64,000 nt of DNA from Antedon mediterranea (Eukaryota; Echinodermata; Crinoidea; Comatulida; Antedonidae): NCBI RefSeq assembly GCF_964355755.1, contig NC_092678.1, positions 4,622,922-4,686,921 on the forward strand, given 5' to 3'. Positions 1 to 15,700 of the stretch are shown here, in pieces (position 1 is the stretch's first letter; each line of letters opens with the position of its first letter). The notes beneath the pieces are model-generated. The model did not search any database, was not told the DNA's origin, and was given only the letters and a program-made list of their open reading frames with translations. The position numbers were made by a program, and so were the translations under genes.

Positions 1-3000
1 AAATGACTGACTCCACTGTAATCTTGCTACATGGGTGGTCACACAACAGGTTAATTGTTTTGCTTGTAACTGTAGATCACAAAACAATTTACAAATGTAC
101 TAAAAGCGTCCAAAGTGCTTTTGACTTTTCACAACTTCGCAAATAAAGTATATTCAGCATGTAGTATAGCAATATGAAAAACAAACAAACAAAACTTTTT
201 ATTTAAAGGAGAATTTGAGATCTGTTTTATTAATAATTAATGATAAAAGATAGAACAATATTTTATCAAGATATCATTATCAAGTTTATGATAGATACAG
301 TTATCAAATTTCATAAATACTATAGATATTATTTTTAAATGATGAACTATTCCTTGTTCAGTCGTGTTTGATATAATATATAACTACTATGTATTTAAAA
401 ATACTGTATCTTTTAAACTAAGGAATATTAATGGGTAACATGATCAGTAAGAATCAAATCACCTATTAAGTTTAAACGTGGAGATATTTTAGTGAACGTA
501 AATGTAGAACACTAAACCTATTAAGAACATTTAAGATCCATTAGACCAAACTTGATGTTTACTGAGAAATCTGAGATGTTACTTTGCTCTTTCTTGGATT
601 TTGATTGTCAAAATCCAGGTTTTTTAACACTATGTTTTTAACAAAACCTTTCTCTCATTCACTTCCTTTTCAATTGAGTATCCTTTTAGACCCTATTAGT
701 GACATCACAACCCATTGTGCATTCTAATTGGTCAATATTCCAGGTGTATTATGACATCATAATCCTACCAATAGTCAGAAAACCACTCATGCAGAAAGTC
801 TACTAAGCTTTGTCAATCATGATGCTGTTTGTTAGGGTGAAAGGTCGTTAGGAACAGTAGGCGTGCATTCCAAAGGTTTGAGTGTTTCTGAAGGGCGAAT
901 GGTTGACTAGAGGGAAAAATCGGAAATAACTATCCATTGTACAAACCACACATGTAGGATATACTGTATTTGGAGAACAACCGGAATTCATATTTCCTTT
1001 AATGTTATTTACCTAGTATTTTGGAATTACTACTATACACTAGACTATAGTAACAGAATTATTAGCAATACAGTATACTGACTGTATTCCACCAAACTTG
1101 TGTCTTGCTTGGATCTTATTCTTGTATGTCATTGTTAGTCTTTTATGGAATAATACAAACAAACTGAAATTGATGCTTTAGTCCAAAAGGTTAGTAGTTG
1201 TCTAGTATATTGATGCTACGTTTGTGGTAAGTTAATTGATTGTATACCCATTGTATACCACAGAAAAATGAATTTATCTGGTGATTCCAAGTTTGGAAGT
1301 AAGCACTGTAAGTGTACTTGTTACTGACTTTAATACCTGTAGATGGACTATCCCCTGTAGATTTTATTATAAGTTTTGTATTGTTTCAAGTAAGTCTGTT
1401 TCGAATAATGTGCTTAATTTTGTTTGTACACCAGACTCCAAGGTCTAAACATGTTGAACACCTTTGTCCACATAGTAAAATGTTTACTTTTTTATCTTAT
1501 TCTGATCTCAAATCCATTTATGACTTATTGAAATCAAAAACGTTGTACTGTATTACATAGAACCATTGCCAGAAAGAGGGTTTGTAATGTGTTTTCTATA
1601 TTCCATTATTCACATGCAGTAAAAAGCATACATTATTTTGTTATTATATTTTTAGTGTACAGTATTATTGACTAACCTTTCACGCTTTCTTCTGTACTGT
1701 ACTGAAATTAATTATATACAGACAAACTATTATTAGCGGAAAAGCATGAAGTCTATGTGATGTTCTTGTGATTGTCTTAAAACCACTATTTTTAATGATA
1801 TACGGTGTTTGTCTAAGTACTTTATCTTCCTGTTGAGTCAATTTGTAATTATGCAGGTTTTTCTACTACCTGTGTAGTATGTCAGATTTGATAGTTTCCT
1901 TCTTTGGAATCTTACACCACCGCGTGGTGCTTAAAATATCCTGTAAGTGATGATCATGTTGTTTGTGTATTCTTATCAAATGAGCGCACTAAATTAAGCG
2001 ACTTATAAATCATATCAGAATAAGAAGATAAATGTAATTTGCAAATTCAACTTTGGCTCGACTAACATTTGTCATTGTCATGCGAAGAAGAAGCATTTTT
2101 AATAATGTTCTTCTCTAAACGATATTCAAAATATAAATTACTTTAAAATAGTATAATTAGAAAATAAGAAAGAAAACGATTGTTAATCTTAAAGTTTAAT
2201 TACTGTAGTTTGGAACATTGTAAAGTGAGATGTTTCATCATTTTGGAAACATCAATTCTATTGTAGAATTACAATGTTTAAAGGTTTGATGGACAAATAA
2301 ATACTTTTTCAATTTTGGAAAAACATGGTGTTCAGCAAACTTTAATCCGAAATTCAAATACCTCAACATTTATGATTATCCATCAATTGTTAAATTACTC
2401 TTTCTATCAATTTCTTTTAATTTAATCCTTCCGTTTAATGAATAGAACAATTAATTGTCCAATAAGTACTGTAAGGTCAAAGTTCTTGCTCAAAGATTAT
2501 AGAGGTGTTAAATGCAATTGTGTCGATGTCCAAAAGTCCTTTTTAAAATAATACGACAATGACAGTATAATTATGGAGGACTTAATTCATTAAAGTTGTA
2601 CTAAAACCAAATAGCTGTGGCCAGCAATTTGCGTCAGTACTGTTGCGAAGAAAGCCCTCTATTGTTAAAATACTGTAACCCAGAATACTGTAGTTTGGTC
2701 AAAGTGCTACAAGTTGCGACAAAAGGACACATTGAAATTAATTGTGAGTTAGAATTTAACCTTAATTAAAAAAATAAAAATATTGTTTGGAGGTCTAACT
2801 GTAGATATGCTGGCAGTAACGTTCATTGTTATTTTATGTTGTTGAAGGTGAAAGTTGCAGCAGTGGTAACAAGTTTAGAAATGAAAATGAATCTCCATTT
2901 ATATGCACAAAAAGGAATCAAAATTTGTTTCTACAGTATTTGTATGTTGAAGGTGAAACGATAACCAGGAATTCTCCATTTATATGTACAGTAAAGTACA

Positions 3001-6000
3001 AATTAAAGTAATCACAAGTTGTTTAATGTTTTGTTCTTTAGTACAATATACTGTTGTAGAAAGATTGTTATTCCCAAAGCTAGTAAGATAATATACTGGT
3101 GTGTATGGTTTTATACCAGTGAGGCAGCAAGAGTGGGGTCACCAATTGTTTGCTGTGTAGATTTTATGGATTACAGTACTGTATTAAGAAAGGCCAGACA
3201 ATTAACAGGTGCTGTGCTATAGGAAACTCTCTGTTGATAATAATAGGTCTCACTGGTCTGTCCATAATAATACTAGTAATACAGTACCAGTATTGAATTG
3301 GTTGCTTTTACAATTCTTTCATATAATTAGTTATCCGCTTAGTAGCGGATAACTCCTTGTAATCGTCCTGTTTCATCATATTTTTTTTTTTTTTCTGTAT
3401 TATACTTATTTCCTTCCGTCATTTTTGTGCGTCGCGTTTCTCTAAAACGTGTAAACAGAACATATCGTAACTTTGTCAACATATCGACATTTACGTGAAC
3501 TTGTGCACCTCCTATTTTTGAATGACGTCAGAGTTGCGCAACGTGACTTACGCGCGATTTTATGAATTTCAATGATTGATCATAGACTGAAAACCAAACA
3601 TAATTTTGTTTTGACACTTTGTGAAAATTTAAGTTACATCAAGCGCAAACTTTCTATGGATTAAAAATAGCATCTTTCACAAAAAGTTACGCGCGCACGC
3701 GCGTTTAAAATTTTAGAGTGCGAAAAATCAACTTCTAATCAACTTTCTATGCGTTTCATGTCATTTTGAGCATGTCAAAAATTCCCACGCGCGCGAAACT
3801 TTTTACGCACGCGGTGCACACGTAGCGTTAAAAACATGCTTTTTTCGCGTGATTTATGTTTTTTCAGCCTTTTATAGTAATGTTACCAACTTTTAAACAA
3901 TTTCGACTTAAAATTACGTCATACGAGCACGTCGAATTAAATAATTTGCACGCGTTTCTGATGAAAAAGTTTAAAAATTCGTCAAAATTATGCCTATTTT
4001 TAAACAGTCATAGATTCTAAACTACATGGAGAACTTTTTTTTAATTACATATTCTGGAAGTTGATGAGTTGTAGATATCGAATCATGCATTAATATGGCT
4101 AACCGGACATTGTGACGTCATCGTATGGCCACGCGAATATAAAATATAGGATTTTTGTCTCTTTCGTCATAGCTTATCACATTTAATAGAGCGCATCTCC
4201 ACTTATTCGTTGTCCATTTTCACCCCGATTTTAATATATTCTAGGTCAGTCAACTATCTTTTGCATGAATAAAAATGTTTTTAATTTTTTTAACGTCATC
4301 ATGCCTAAAAATTTAAATTACGTTGGTCATTAATTTCATCTTTACAGTAAATTTTAATCTGTTATAGCTCGTAAGAATAAAATGTGATAATCACGATTAA
4401 AACGTTTTCAGGAAGCTATTGTATTGTAGATACAAAATCATGTGAAAATTGTGCCAATCGAATGTTGTGACGTCATCATATGGCCAGTTAAATACAAAAA
4501 GTCGTATTTTCATCTTTTGCGTTATATTTCATTACATTTAAAAGAACGCGCATCAATATTTCACGTATTCAAATTTCTACTACACGTTAATATGTTGTTG
4601 CTGAGATAATTTCATTCTGAAATTTCTACTTTTGCATTTCATTTTGAAACCGTCAAGATGTTAAAAATTACAATAAAATACGGGTCCCGTAATTTCACCT
4701 ATTTTACACTGTTTGTGATATGTATACAGATTGTACCGTGTATACTATGTATATGACACAAAATAACAGAATTCAGAAATAACAACATATCATATTCTTC
4801 AGTTCAGGTCATAATGCCTTAATATTTTTCTGTGTGCAATATTCTAACGTATGACGTGCACGTGGCGTTTGTCGAGCGGATAACTAACTCGTCAAAGTGA
4901 CGAGTTTCATGTCTAGTTATTTATTTTCTTTACTCTGAAAGCTGAGCTATAGTTACAATGCACTACACTAGCTTGATGATGCATAGTGATATTTAATTGG
5001 TGAGTTTCTTTGAAAATGATGTCTCCAGTTTTGCAATAACCTCTCTAGGTTTCTCTATTCTAGTTTTGATTCAACTATAATTTAATTTGAATATGGCATC
5101 AAAGAATGTTAGGTAATCCATTTCTGGACCACTAATCCGCATAAATCCTCAAGTGCTACTAATCCCTCACAGCTTTATTCATCCGTGAACATGACTTAGT
5201 CGGGACAAAATGTGATCCTTCGAAAAGGTTTTTCATCACATTTTAGTATTCACATAGATTGAGTGGATCAATCGGATTATCATGATTCGTTGAATCAAGG
5301 AGATTAAAGTAACGCCTATCTACAGTACACTGTGATTTACTCGTTGAAAGTGTCGGCATTTTTGTTCCTAGAGAGTCCTATAAGAGCCTGTAGATTCTGA
5401 TGCTGTTAATGTGTTCAGGATACTACATTATGTTGCAACTGCAGACTTGCTTCTCTCTCTCTCATCTGTTTTACAAGATAACTCAATTTTGTCTCTGATC
5501 TTCAATTAATCCTTCTGTTAATCTCCTCAATTAATAATCTGCAATAATTCGGTGTTAGTCAGCTACAGCTTCATTTCTTCATTTCTGTACCTACAAACAA
5601 ATCTCTACAATTTACAGAAAATAGGAAGAATTTTATAAAAAGTAAAAATAAAGGTCGGTATTGCTTGAGAAAATTAGCTTCTAAAATCCATATTGAAGGA
5701 ATAATAGTCCTGATTTGGTTTGTATATGCCCCATGAGGACGCCAATTCTGTTAGTGACCCATGAGGCAGGCAATTTGGTGTAGTTGATTTCCTTTTCTCT
5801 GCCATGGTCTTTCTGACAGTGTAACAATTGATTTATCCATTCCTTAAGAACAAACTACATTAAGCTGCTGTGCTGTGTAAATCAGTGTTTGCCTACAAAC
5901 TTTACGACCATGTAAAAATATTTTAATATGGGCAACTGTTACAGTAGTTTAATAGTGGTAGCGAAAATGTATTGCAATTTTGTAAAATATTTCTAGACTA

Positions 6001-6789
6001 TAAAACATAACATTATTTTATTACCAAAAAATGTATTATAAATAACATTACAGAGCAATTTTACACATTTAAATTGTTTGGCAACATTATTAATGTATGC
6101 TGAAATAACTTTAAATTTATATGTTCCAGTCAAAACAAGTTGACAGATCTTTTATTGTTTAATGCAATAACGTACCTGTATATATATATTTTAAAACCAA
6201 AAGCCAAAACACCCGGATGAGTCATGCTAATTAATTATTTGACAATATGTTGTTATTTGATAGAAGAAAACAATAGGTGAGGTCATTCAAATCCCCCTTT
6301 TGTCATGCTTACCTTCAGTCTGTTGTTTTGTGGAAATTACTTGTATGTAGAAATAACAATATTCATATTCACTTTCTGTTGAGTTCAATAGTATTTTATA
6401 GAAAGTGCAATCTTGTTGTAGAACGCAACTAAAACCTACTGGTTGCTTTTCTATTGCGGATATTCTGTCACATGACAATTTTTATTTTAGATTTCATTTT
6501 ATGGAGTAAAATCTATTTGTTGCATGTATTTTACAGTTATAATTATTTGTACTGTGCGAGTAAGCGGTAAGTTTATAATCTTTGGATGTTTGATAAGGGA
6601 AGAATTACAAATTATGTTATATATTGCATTATGCTGTTAGACGCTCTGCCTTCATGTTTTAGTCAAACGTTTCGTTTCTTTTTCTGTCAACTTTGCGTTA
6701 TATTTTACTTGGATGGTCATGTACAGCTTTGCTTTTTGTGTATTTCTGTATGGTTTTATTTAATTTGATGTTTTCTTTATATCTTTTAG
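1..6789. other. Intron of the FRMD4-like gene (5' exons outside the window)
   Basis: No exon could be recognised here. The first identifiable FERM exon starts at 6790 and needs two upstream codon bases, so this stretch is read as intron, with the F1/F2 FERM exons before position 1. I looked for the sequence expected just before the first exon (the end of the FERM F2 lobe) and did not find it. The stretch is AT-rich. It contains one 1.6-kb repeat element (3329-4915, listed separately) and otherwise no structure I could name. The short open frames in it have no recognisable similarity. Confidence 0.6.
3329..4915 (+). mobile_element. Non-autonomous element with terminal hairpins (Helitron/HINE-like candidate)
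   Basis: The left end carries a hairpin made of GTTATCCGC and GCGGATAAC (about 3330-3353). The right end repeats GCGGATAACT (about 4876-4885), followed by a second perfect hairpin with AACTCGTCA and TGACGAGTT arms and a 3-base loop, then CTAG and T near 4912-4916. The interior is rich in ACGCG words and has no long ORF. Parts recur in inverse orientation at 11216-12055, and the right part recurs near 56956-57030, so this is a dispersed family. A hairpin shortly before CTAG-T is what Helitron 3' ends look like, and short inverted end motifs fit Helentron-associated elements. The class is an inference; the repeat nature is seen directly. Confidence 0.6.
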
Positions 6790-9700
6790 TTACATGCAAT
6801 TGGTGGAAAGTTTGCCTACGTATGGAATTCACTATTATGAAGTTAAGGATAAAGCAGGAATACCGTGGCTGTTAGGGTTAAGTTATAAAGGCATCGGACA
6901 GTACGATCGTTTGGACAAAGTCACACCTAGAAAAGTAAGATACACAATATCAACCATTTTATACAAACTGTTGTTCACAATAGGGGGAGCTTTCAACTTT
7001 CAATAATCTACAGTACTGTAATGCATTTTGACTGTCTCAAACTGTTTCAACGTCTCAATGTCCATTCATGTGCAGTGAATTTACATGGCATAGATCTTTA
7101 GCCATTGCCTCACGACGAATACTCCCTAATTATACTTATACTATAAAGTTAAATTAGTCAACAATTAACTTTTCCAATCTAAGCAAAATTAATATTACAT
7201 AGATACAGTACAGTAGTTAAGGAAGCTAAAACTTTCCCAAAACTGTGTACAGTATGATGTGCTTTACCGCAAACCTAATTCGTATCCTCATACATTTATA
7301 ACATCATTCCTTCTATTTCCTTTCTTTGAATAATCATGATCGCAATTATTAATTGACCTTTAACCTTTTCAGGTTTTTCCTTGGAGGCAGTTACAGAACA
7401 TCTACTTCAGGGAAAAGAAGTTCTCAATTGAAGTTAACGACCCTAAAAGGTAAGCAAATGCGGTGCTGGTAAACGGCAAATGTTAGTTAATTGTCATCCT
7501 TATGTACGCTGCTATAGACACACAGTCTATAGCAATGTACATAATCAACTATATATGTAAAGAAAGCCAATTTAAACAATTTCAGCAAACTTTAATGAGA
7601 CAATATTCATTTGTTTTGAATAAAACGTATTGCTTAGTGGAATGGATAACAGATTATTTACAGTAATATGTGGGGGAGGAGAGGGGGAAAGGTACAATAG
7701 GAGAAGCATGTCTGATGCATTTTGACTGTTGCATTTTAATAATATTAACATATTTTGTGCTATGTTTGAGTATACCGTATTGCAGAGGACCTATTATTAA
7801 CCAATTTTTATAACTAAGTGAGAACACTAATTGGGAAAATAGTTCCCTCAAATGTTGATTGAAGTAACATCGCCCTCAGTGGATTACTGTATTTAAATAT
7901 CTGACTACTCCTGATAATACTGTAGAATGCCAGTGTGGTGTTAACATATTAATAGCATACTATACTGTACAATGTGCCTTGTCATTGGCGTAAGAATGAC
8001 TATAGTCATATAATCATTTGATAATTATGCAGTCAAGTTAAGCTTTAGTATAATTAAATTTCACCGAATTTGTTTCTTATCTCGTCCTTTGATGATATAA
8101 CAACTGTGTATATTAGGCAGTTACCCACAGTAATCACATGGATGCAGTCTAATATTACTTCTTTCGATTCCTAATCTTCTACGCTCCGTCTTTCTCAGAG
8201 GATCTCAAAGTCAGGCCAGTCATTTACTGTACGACCAGCCCCTTCAGGACTCGCCAGATAACGTTGACGATCCATCAGAATCTAATTCCGACTTCGTTCA
8301 GTAAGTCATAGTCTCTGTGCAGACTGTTATTAGTTGTGCATGATTGTCACAAACTAACACCACCAATTGCCAACCAACGCAGCAGTTTATTTTAATTTTG
8401 TTTTCAGTTTGTAGATAAAATACTGTATTAATTTTGAGATTTTAGCATTGATCACTCCTTTTTAAATGCACGATGCATTAACTTCACTAAAACACATACA
8501 TGTATTACTTTTTAATTTTGCAAAGAAATGTTTTGTTTTGCTTGTTACGATTTTATTTTTTTGCAGTTACTCACCATTTTGAATGCTTGTTTGCCAACAG
8601 CCTTGTGAATTTTCTTGCACCATTATTTTATTATGATAATGATAATGATAATACTTCAATTATGATGATGATAATGATGATTATAACATGAAGATAGCAG
8701 TGTTTGGAATGGTGATAGCAATTGTAATCATAATTATAATAATGATAAGATGATGTTGATAAAAATGATTATAATGATGATGACAATGATTATAATTAAT
8801 GGAAAGAGGAAATTAACAGATAACAATAGAATGGTCAGTAACTGTACATGGGTCATTCCATGTCAAATCAACAAGATTTTTAAAAAGTTCCTGCTCCACC
8901 ATCTTGGATTTTGGCAAAACTTCTCGAAATTGATCCACTATGTGAAAAACCAACTCAACAAAAAAAATTAACCATAAAGAATCCAAATACCAGTTTTACA
9001 GTGTTACCTGCAAGCAAGGCATAATAATTTGTTAATTTATATATTTGATTTTGTTATAATAGGGTGTCTTTAAAAGTTTAATTTGTTTTTTATTTATAGT
9101 CATTAAACATGCATGCATGTACACCTGTAGTTACTCTAGATTTCTGCATTATTTCTAATAATAATATTTAATTTTCTTCATTCATTTCCTAAAGTTTCTT
9201 CACACAATGTTATTTTATTTTCCTACATTATTAATTTATTTCAATATCATGTTTACTTAAAATGTATTATTTAAATCTACAATAATCCATTTTATAATTT
9301 TTCTACTGTGTAAATAAGAAACGCTTTTGTAAAAATAATAAAGAAATTTATTGTTATTATTATTTTATGCCGTTATAGTTTTGCTTTCTATATTTTTCAT
9401 TGTTATTTTTATTTTCAATTTCCACAGAGGATCAACAACTAAACGGCCTTTCGGTTCCAGCAATGTTATCGTACACGCCTGGTATGGCACGCCAGTTTTG
9501 ATCAAGTCTATTTGGAGTATGGCTATAAACCAACATCAATTCTACTTGGATCGAAAACATAGCAAGGTGAGTGTGAAGGGTCTAAAGCTCTGTCTACACT
9601 ATCAAACTTTACAGTACTGTACAGTATGTGACAAAAAAAATGTGATGTGCCCATATATTTAAGGATACAGTATCTCTACCATATTTTGAAACATCATACT

Positions 9701-12700
9701 AGTTTGATAGTGTAAACAGAGCTTAAGCTATTCTGAACAGGAATAATAGGGTACTTTCTTGGTGTCTTGTGAACATTCAGCTGGGCAGAAGTTTTAAAAA
9801 GAACTTGAGTTTAGTTGTAGGACAAATAGAATATGGCGTCCAAATATCACAACATGGGCTTAGCCGAACAAATAGAAAATGGCATTCAAATATAAACTAA
9901 ATTGTAGGCCTGTAGGCCACCCAATCTGCCTCACTAAAACCGATGGTTTTAAATAATGTTTGGTTGTTTAAAAGACTTCTGGATGGCACGTTGGCTTAAC
10001 CCATCTAACTCCCCTTCACTCCAATCTCCATCCATATAATGATTAGCGATACTAAAACATATCTAAAATGTGTAGGCAAATTCTTGCATACAGTATTATA
10101 TAACATACTTCCTACAGCTTATCTTCAATAATGATGTTAATAATATTCCAATAAAAGAAAGGGTAAGTAAACTTTGAAAAGTGGCTTAACGTTGATGCTC
10201 TTTTACGGCAGTTGCTATGACGATGTAATAGGATATAGAGATGGTATAATCTTGAGATTTTGAAATAATCTCTAAGGATTCTGCGGCAATGCTTGAATAA
10301 AGAAATTGTAGCAAAGTTATTGGGTCAATTATTGTAATATTCTGTACACAGATGCAGTACAACATCGCTGAGAGATCCTGAGTGCTATAGAAAAACTGTG
10401 CAGGGTAGTGTTATGTAATACTAAATTATAAATTATTTTTCTCAGTATAATTTTGTTATGTTATATGCTAATAATAAATAATAATATTCTCTTTTGTTTT
10501 ATAACCTTTGATGTCAATCACTTTTTCCTTCCTCTTAACTCTTAATAAAATATTACAGGATATATTCAAAGTACATTAAATTAATTCCTTGTTCCTGTGA
10601 AGTTTATCAAATTACTAAATGAACAACTTGAACAAGTCAGCCACAATAACATAACAATTTGTTGCATGACAAAGAATCAGGGTGCAGTAGATCCAAGATT
10701 TCTAAAATGGAGAAAGACTGATTTGAACAGTTAGCGCTGAACTCCATGGATCCTGCCCTAAAAATATTTCATAGTTTACTGTAAAAATTAAATTATCACT
10801 GAATAAAGATATTTTGGAATTTGACCCAAAAATTACTATCAAACCACAATATCACGTAAACCATACAGTACTCCTGAAGAAATGTTAAATAACATTCAAT
10901 TGGCAATCTTAATTTGTGTGAAGTGCGGTAACCATTTCATTACAATTTTGCGTAGAGACGCTTGATATTTTACGATGTTTGCTCATACTTAACCGACATC
11001 TACTGTGCCTTAACGTCTAGAATTTATTAGCTATTTATTCTCGTGAAATAATTAATTTCAACTTGGTCTGGATTTGAAATATGGATCTATTTTTTATTCC
11101 AATCTACTGTAGCATTATTATAAAGATGCCGATGATGACCATTAAGGTCTAAGATATAGCATATATCTCATTTCTTAACAGATTCTTCAAGTTTTAAAAT
11201 TTACAGACAGTATTAAAATATCGAAATGGAATACGTATAAGCGAGATGCGCTCTATTTAATGTGATGAGCAATAACAAAAGAGACAAAAATCCTATATTT
11301 TACATTTGTGTGGCCATACTGTACGATGACATCATAATATCCAAGGGGTAAAGATTCTGCATGAATTCATATCTACAACATATCTGCTTACATATTAAAT
11401 TAAAAACATTGGGGGTCATGGATGATCCTGAGGAGCTATAATAGATTCAAAATAGGCATAATTTTGACAATATTTGTCACTTTTGCAACTAAAACGCATG
11501 CAAATGATCTAAATCGACGTGTTTGTATGACATCATTTTAAATTGAAATGATGTCAATCTTTTTTAAAATGACTAGGAAAGGCTGTAAAATCATAATTCA
11601 AGAGAAAAACACATGATTTTCATGCTCCTTGCGCACCTTACGCAAAAAATCTTTCGCGCGCGTGGACATTTTTGACATGCTCAAAATGTCATGATCAGCT
11701 TAATTTTGCGCATTTTGAAATGTTAAATGCGCGTGCGTGCGTAACTTCTTGTGAAACATGCCATTTTCAATCCATAAAAAGTTTGCCCTTGATATGACTT
11801 TAAATTTTCACCAAGTGTCAATTCAAAATTACTTTTCGTTTATAATCTATGATCAATCATTGAAATTCATAAAATCGCTCTTAACACACGCTGCTAACAA
11901 AATTTTCTTGCACATCTACAGCTACTGTACAGGTCAATCTTATGACAAAGTTATGCAATCTTATGTTGACCATAATTAGAGATACGCTGCGAACAAGAAT
12001 AGAAAAAAAAAATATCCTGACAATAACAAGGGGTTATCCGCCAAGTGCGGATAACCAATGATGGGAAATAAGTTTTACATGTGATAGAAAATTATAATTA
12101 AGAAGAAAAAAGTTTTCAATAAATTTTATAATCTTACAATTTTCCTTTTTTTCAGATGCAACATCCGATGTCTAGAAGCTTTAGTCAAATTGCTTCTGAT
12201 TTAACGCAAAGCACACCCTCTATAACATCAAATAATTCCGATATGACTAGTGAGACAAGCAGCAGTACAAATAGCTTAACAATTCAAAAAGAATTGAAGG
12301 CTAATCCATGTAAGTTACTTTTTAATTGTTATTGTATTGAATTTGACGGGACAAGAATGAAGAAGAATATTCCGAACAACACTCGACACTAATAACTAAA
12401 TGAAAAATTGATTAAAATTGGTTTTTTGTTGTTGTGTGATGATTAGAATTCACCTTAAATTCATTCTTGCTGTAAATTATTCATTAAGAAGAGAGATGTC
12501 AAGGGTTACCTAGATACTGTACTTCCCCTTGAAACAACGACCCTCTTTCGTAAATATTCAAATTATTGTGCGAAATGTTCAATCTGGGAGAGGTGACAGT
12601 ATAATCTCATAACAGTACCAGTTATTAATTTAGTTCCTATAATACTGTATATATTTTGTCATAGAACTACAGTATTTCAAAATTATTTTTATTTTTTAAC

Positions 12701-15700
12701 CGAATTTGAACTCTTAACTTGTGTAGTGTGTTTAGTAGTGCAAACTGTGATGTGAAAATGAATAGTTCCTGGTTTGATACCCATCTTGGAACAGTTCCTG
12801 GTGTTGACACTTAAATTGAAAGTAGATATTTAACGAGTACTTAGAATCCTAATTGGAATCTTAGATTGTGAAATGATATCAATCTATTTTGCCAAAGTGG
12901 ATTCTTTAGTTGCAAGATGCTTAGACGACCGGGTATATTTTATGCATTATTGAGGTCTGTTACAGACAACTAGAAAGCACATTGAGAAAGTTGCTTATTA
13001 GACAGGGTTTATCTTATTTATGTCTGAAAGTAAACGGTAAGTTTAAAACCTGGATAGGAAGTTTTAGGAACTTAACACTCTATTCGTGTTTATTGATTCT
13101 TGGAAAGTTCGCTACCGTACTTTTTGACGAGTTTTTGAAGAGTTTTGACATTACCAGTTTATTTTGTTACCATAAATTATTATATTATTTTTCTTGTAGT
13201 GAATGCAGATATGGTTGCAATGAGTGCAAAAGCAGAGCAGGACATGGTGTCCGCACTACAAGCGAGAAAAGCAGCTCTTGAAGAACGACTAAAATCAAAA
13301 CAAGAAGAGTTTAAGAAGATGTGTCTTAGAGAAGCAGTAAGTAAACTTAAATATGACTTTTTAAAGTTTATTAAGTGAGACTTAAGCTCTGTCTACACTG
13401 TAAAATTATTTTGACAAAAGAAATGTGATGGGCACAAATATGGTAATGATATGCTCAAATATGGTAGTGATATGACATCGTGTCCATATATGAGCACATC
13501 ACAATTTTTGTCACATAAAGTTTGTCTGGCTAAGTTGAGCATTTCCAATCTTTAACCCCGGCTTTCAGAGTTTTATATTGTCGAGGCAATTGTCTTTCAT
13601 TTATTGTTGATCATAGAGAAAGTTAGCGTGATGTATATTTGAACATTTTATGTTTTCATTTTCTCAGGAAATTTTAGGGGAATTACCAGCAGATTATCCA
13701 AAGGAACCTGGAGAGACGTTACCTGTTATCAGAAAGAGAGTCGGAACAGCATTCACTTTATCTGCTAAATTAATGAATGGAAGTACAGAGGTATTGAATC
13801 AGTTATTTATATCATAAACTCACACTAATGATAATTAAGCGTGTTTGTATAAAGTGCAGCTATGTACATAACACTTAAGACAATCCTATAGAAAACAACT
13901 AAAAATATACTGGGTATGCAAGATTTTATCAGATTTGTTACTTTTTTTTGCAGGAGGACTTTAGTAAAGAGCTTGCACAGATGGAGAAAGAACATGAGAT
14001 TCAGAGTAACATATGCAAGGCCGCTCTACGACTCTCATGTGATCCATCTCTGAATAAAAAATCTCGCAAAATACGCAGAGAAAATTATAAATCAGCTTTA
14101 CAAAAGGTAATAATTTATCTCAATCAATCAAAATGTTAACATTGTCATTTCTATAATGCCTTTACAAAAGCCAAGGGCTTTAAAAGAACCGATTATCAAA
14201 TGTATTTGTTTCAACAATGTAAACATGTTTGTCTTAAACATTGTTCTATTTCTATCAATTAAAATTTTGGGGGCATAAAGTTATTTAGAACAGTGCATTA
14301 CAGTGTGATATATAATTGTTGCGTTTATTTTTACACAGTTGGAAGAAATAGAAGGAAAATTGAATGAAAGTAGACTGGAACATGGACTGGATCCGATCTC
14401 ATCACAAGGTGTAAGCAACAGTTACAACACTTTGCCACGAGCAAGCAAGACTCCACCAATGTCACGAACGCATAATGTTAAGGGAATGAAAGCATTGAAA
14501 AGCGAGTCTGAAAGGGGGCGTGCAAAGACCACTGAGAGTAAAGGCGTACGTGCAAGGTCGAAATCGATGCCACGACCGCACTTGAACGGAGGTTTGACAT
14601 TGCCGTCTCCTTTAAGATCACGAAAGAGAGATGGTTCACTCCCGCGAGAATCTCCCCCCGGTGATATTGAATTTGATAATGAATTTCCCCAGCCACAGCA
14701 ATATTCCACACATAGTTTAGGAAGAGCTCCACGCAATCCTCACGGATTACCAGCTCATACAGCAAACACAGATAGAGGAAAGTTTAAAGTTAGTCCAGAA
14801 TACGCAGAGATCGGGCCACCACGGCAGCGAAGTGGTTCTAACAGTAAACAAAGATCAAAAACAATGGTAAATCAATACATTCCATCATCGCCTAGTAATT
14901 CCACCGCAAGACCAGTTCTACGTCAAAGCAATTCATTCAGGGGTAGTTCGAGCTCAAACTCGGATTTTAGTGATACTTCTTCTCGTAAACAAAGCGTTCC
15001 ATATGATTCACATCCTCAACAACTTAGCTACAGTTCATTGCCTCGACAGAAAATACATGCAGTTAATTATCAATCTACTAATACTTATAGTTCAGAGGAC
15101 GAACAACCGCGTATACGACAGCATGCTTCATCGATGTTTAACTTACAAACACAAAAAACTGAATACAATTATAGTGACGATGGTATTACTTATGAACAAC
15201 CTATCTCAAAAGTTCAAAGTCAATCTCCTAAGAAACACGGTTCAGTTGGTAATTTACGTTCAGATTACGCACCACCAGAACATTTAACCGATGAGACTGA
15301 TCAGTATCGACGTAATTCCCCTGCTCATAAAGACTATAGAGGGCACCATAACAGGCCACGTCAACCGAGATATGACCACAATGATCAGTCGAGGCATCTT
15401 TATGAAACTCGCGATGGGAATGGTGCCTATTCTTCAGACGACCAGTACTCCACAGGAAGTGGCGATAGAACTACCTCCTATAGAGGGGGCTATTCAAAAG
15501 ATATGCGATATAATTCACCCCAGCAATATCCACGAACTAATGTGCACGATGCACAGCACAGACGTGATTATTATGCTAGTGAGCAACATGAACAATATAG
15601 AGGGAGTACTCATAGTAGTCCTAATAGAGGGCGGTATCCACCACCGAACCAGAACTCGTGGCACCATGATCAACGGTCAAATTATGGCGATAATCAGTAC

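Noticed and set aside
1312-3222. Small ORFs of 60-82 codons in the first 3.3 kb
   Set aside because: No similarity to FERM exons or any family; within range expected by chance in AT-rich intron sequence.
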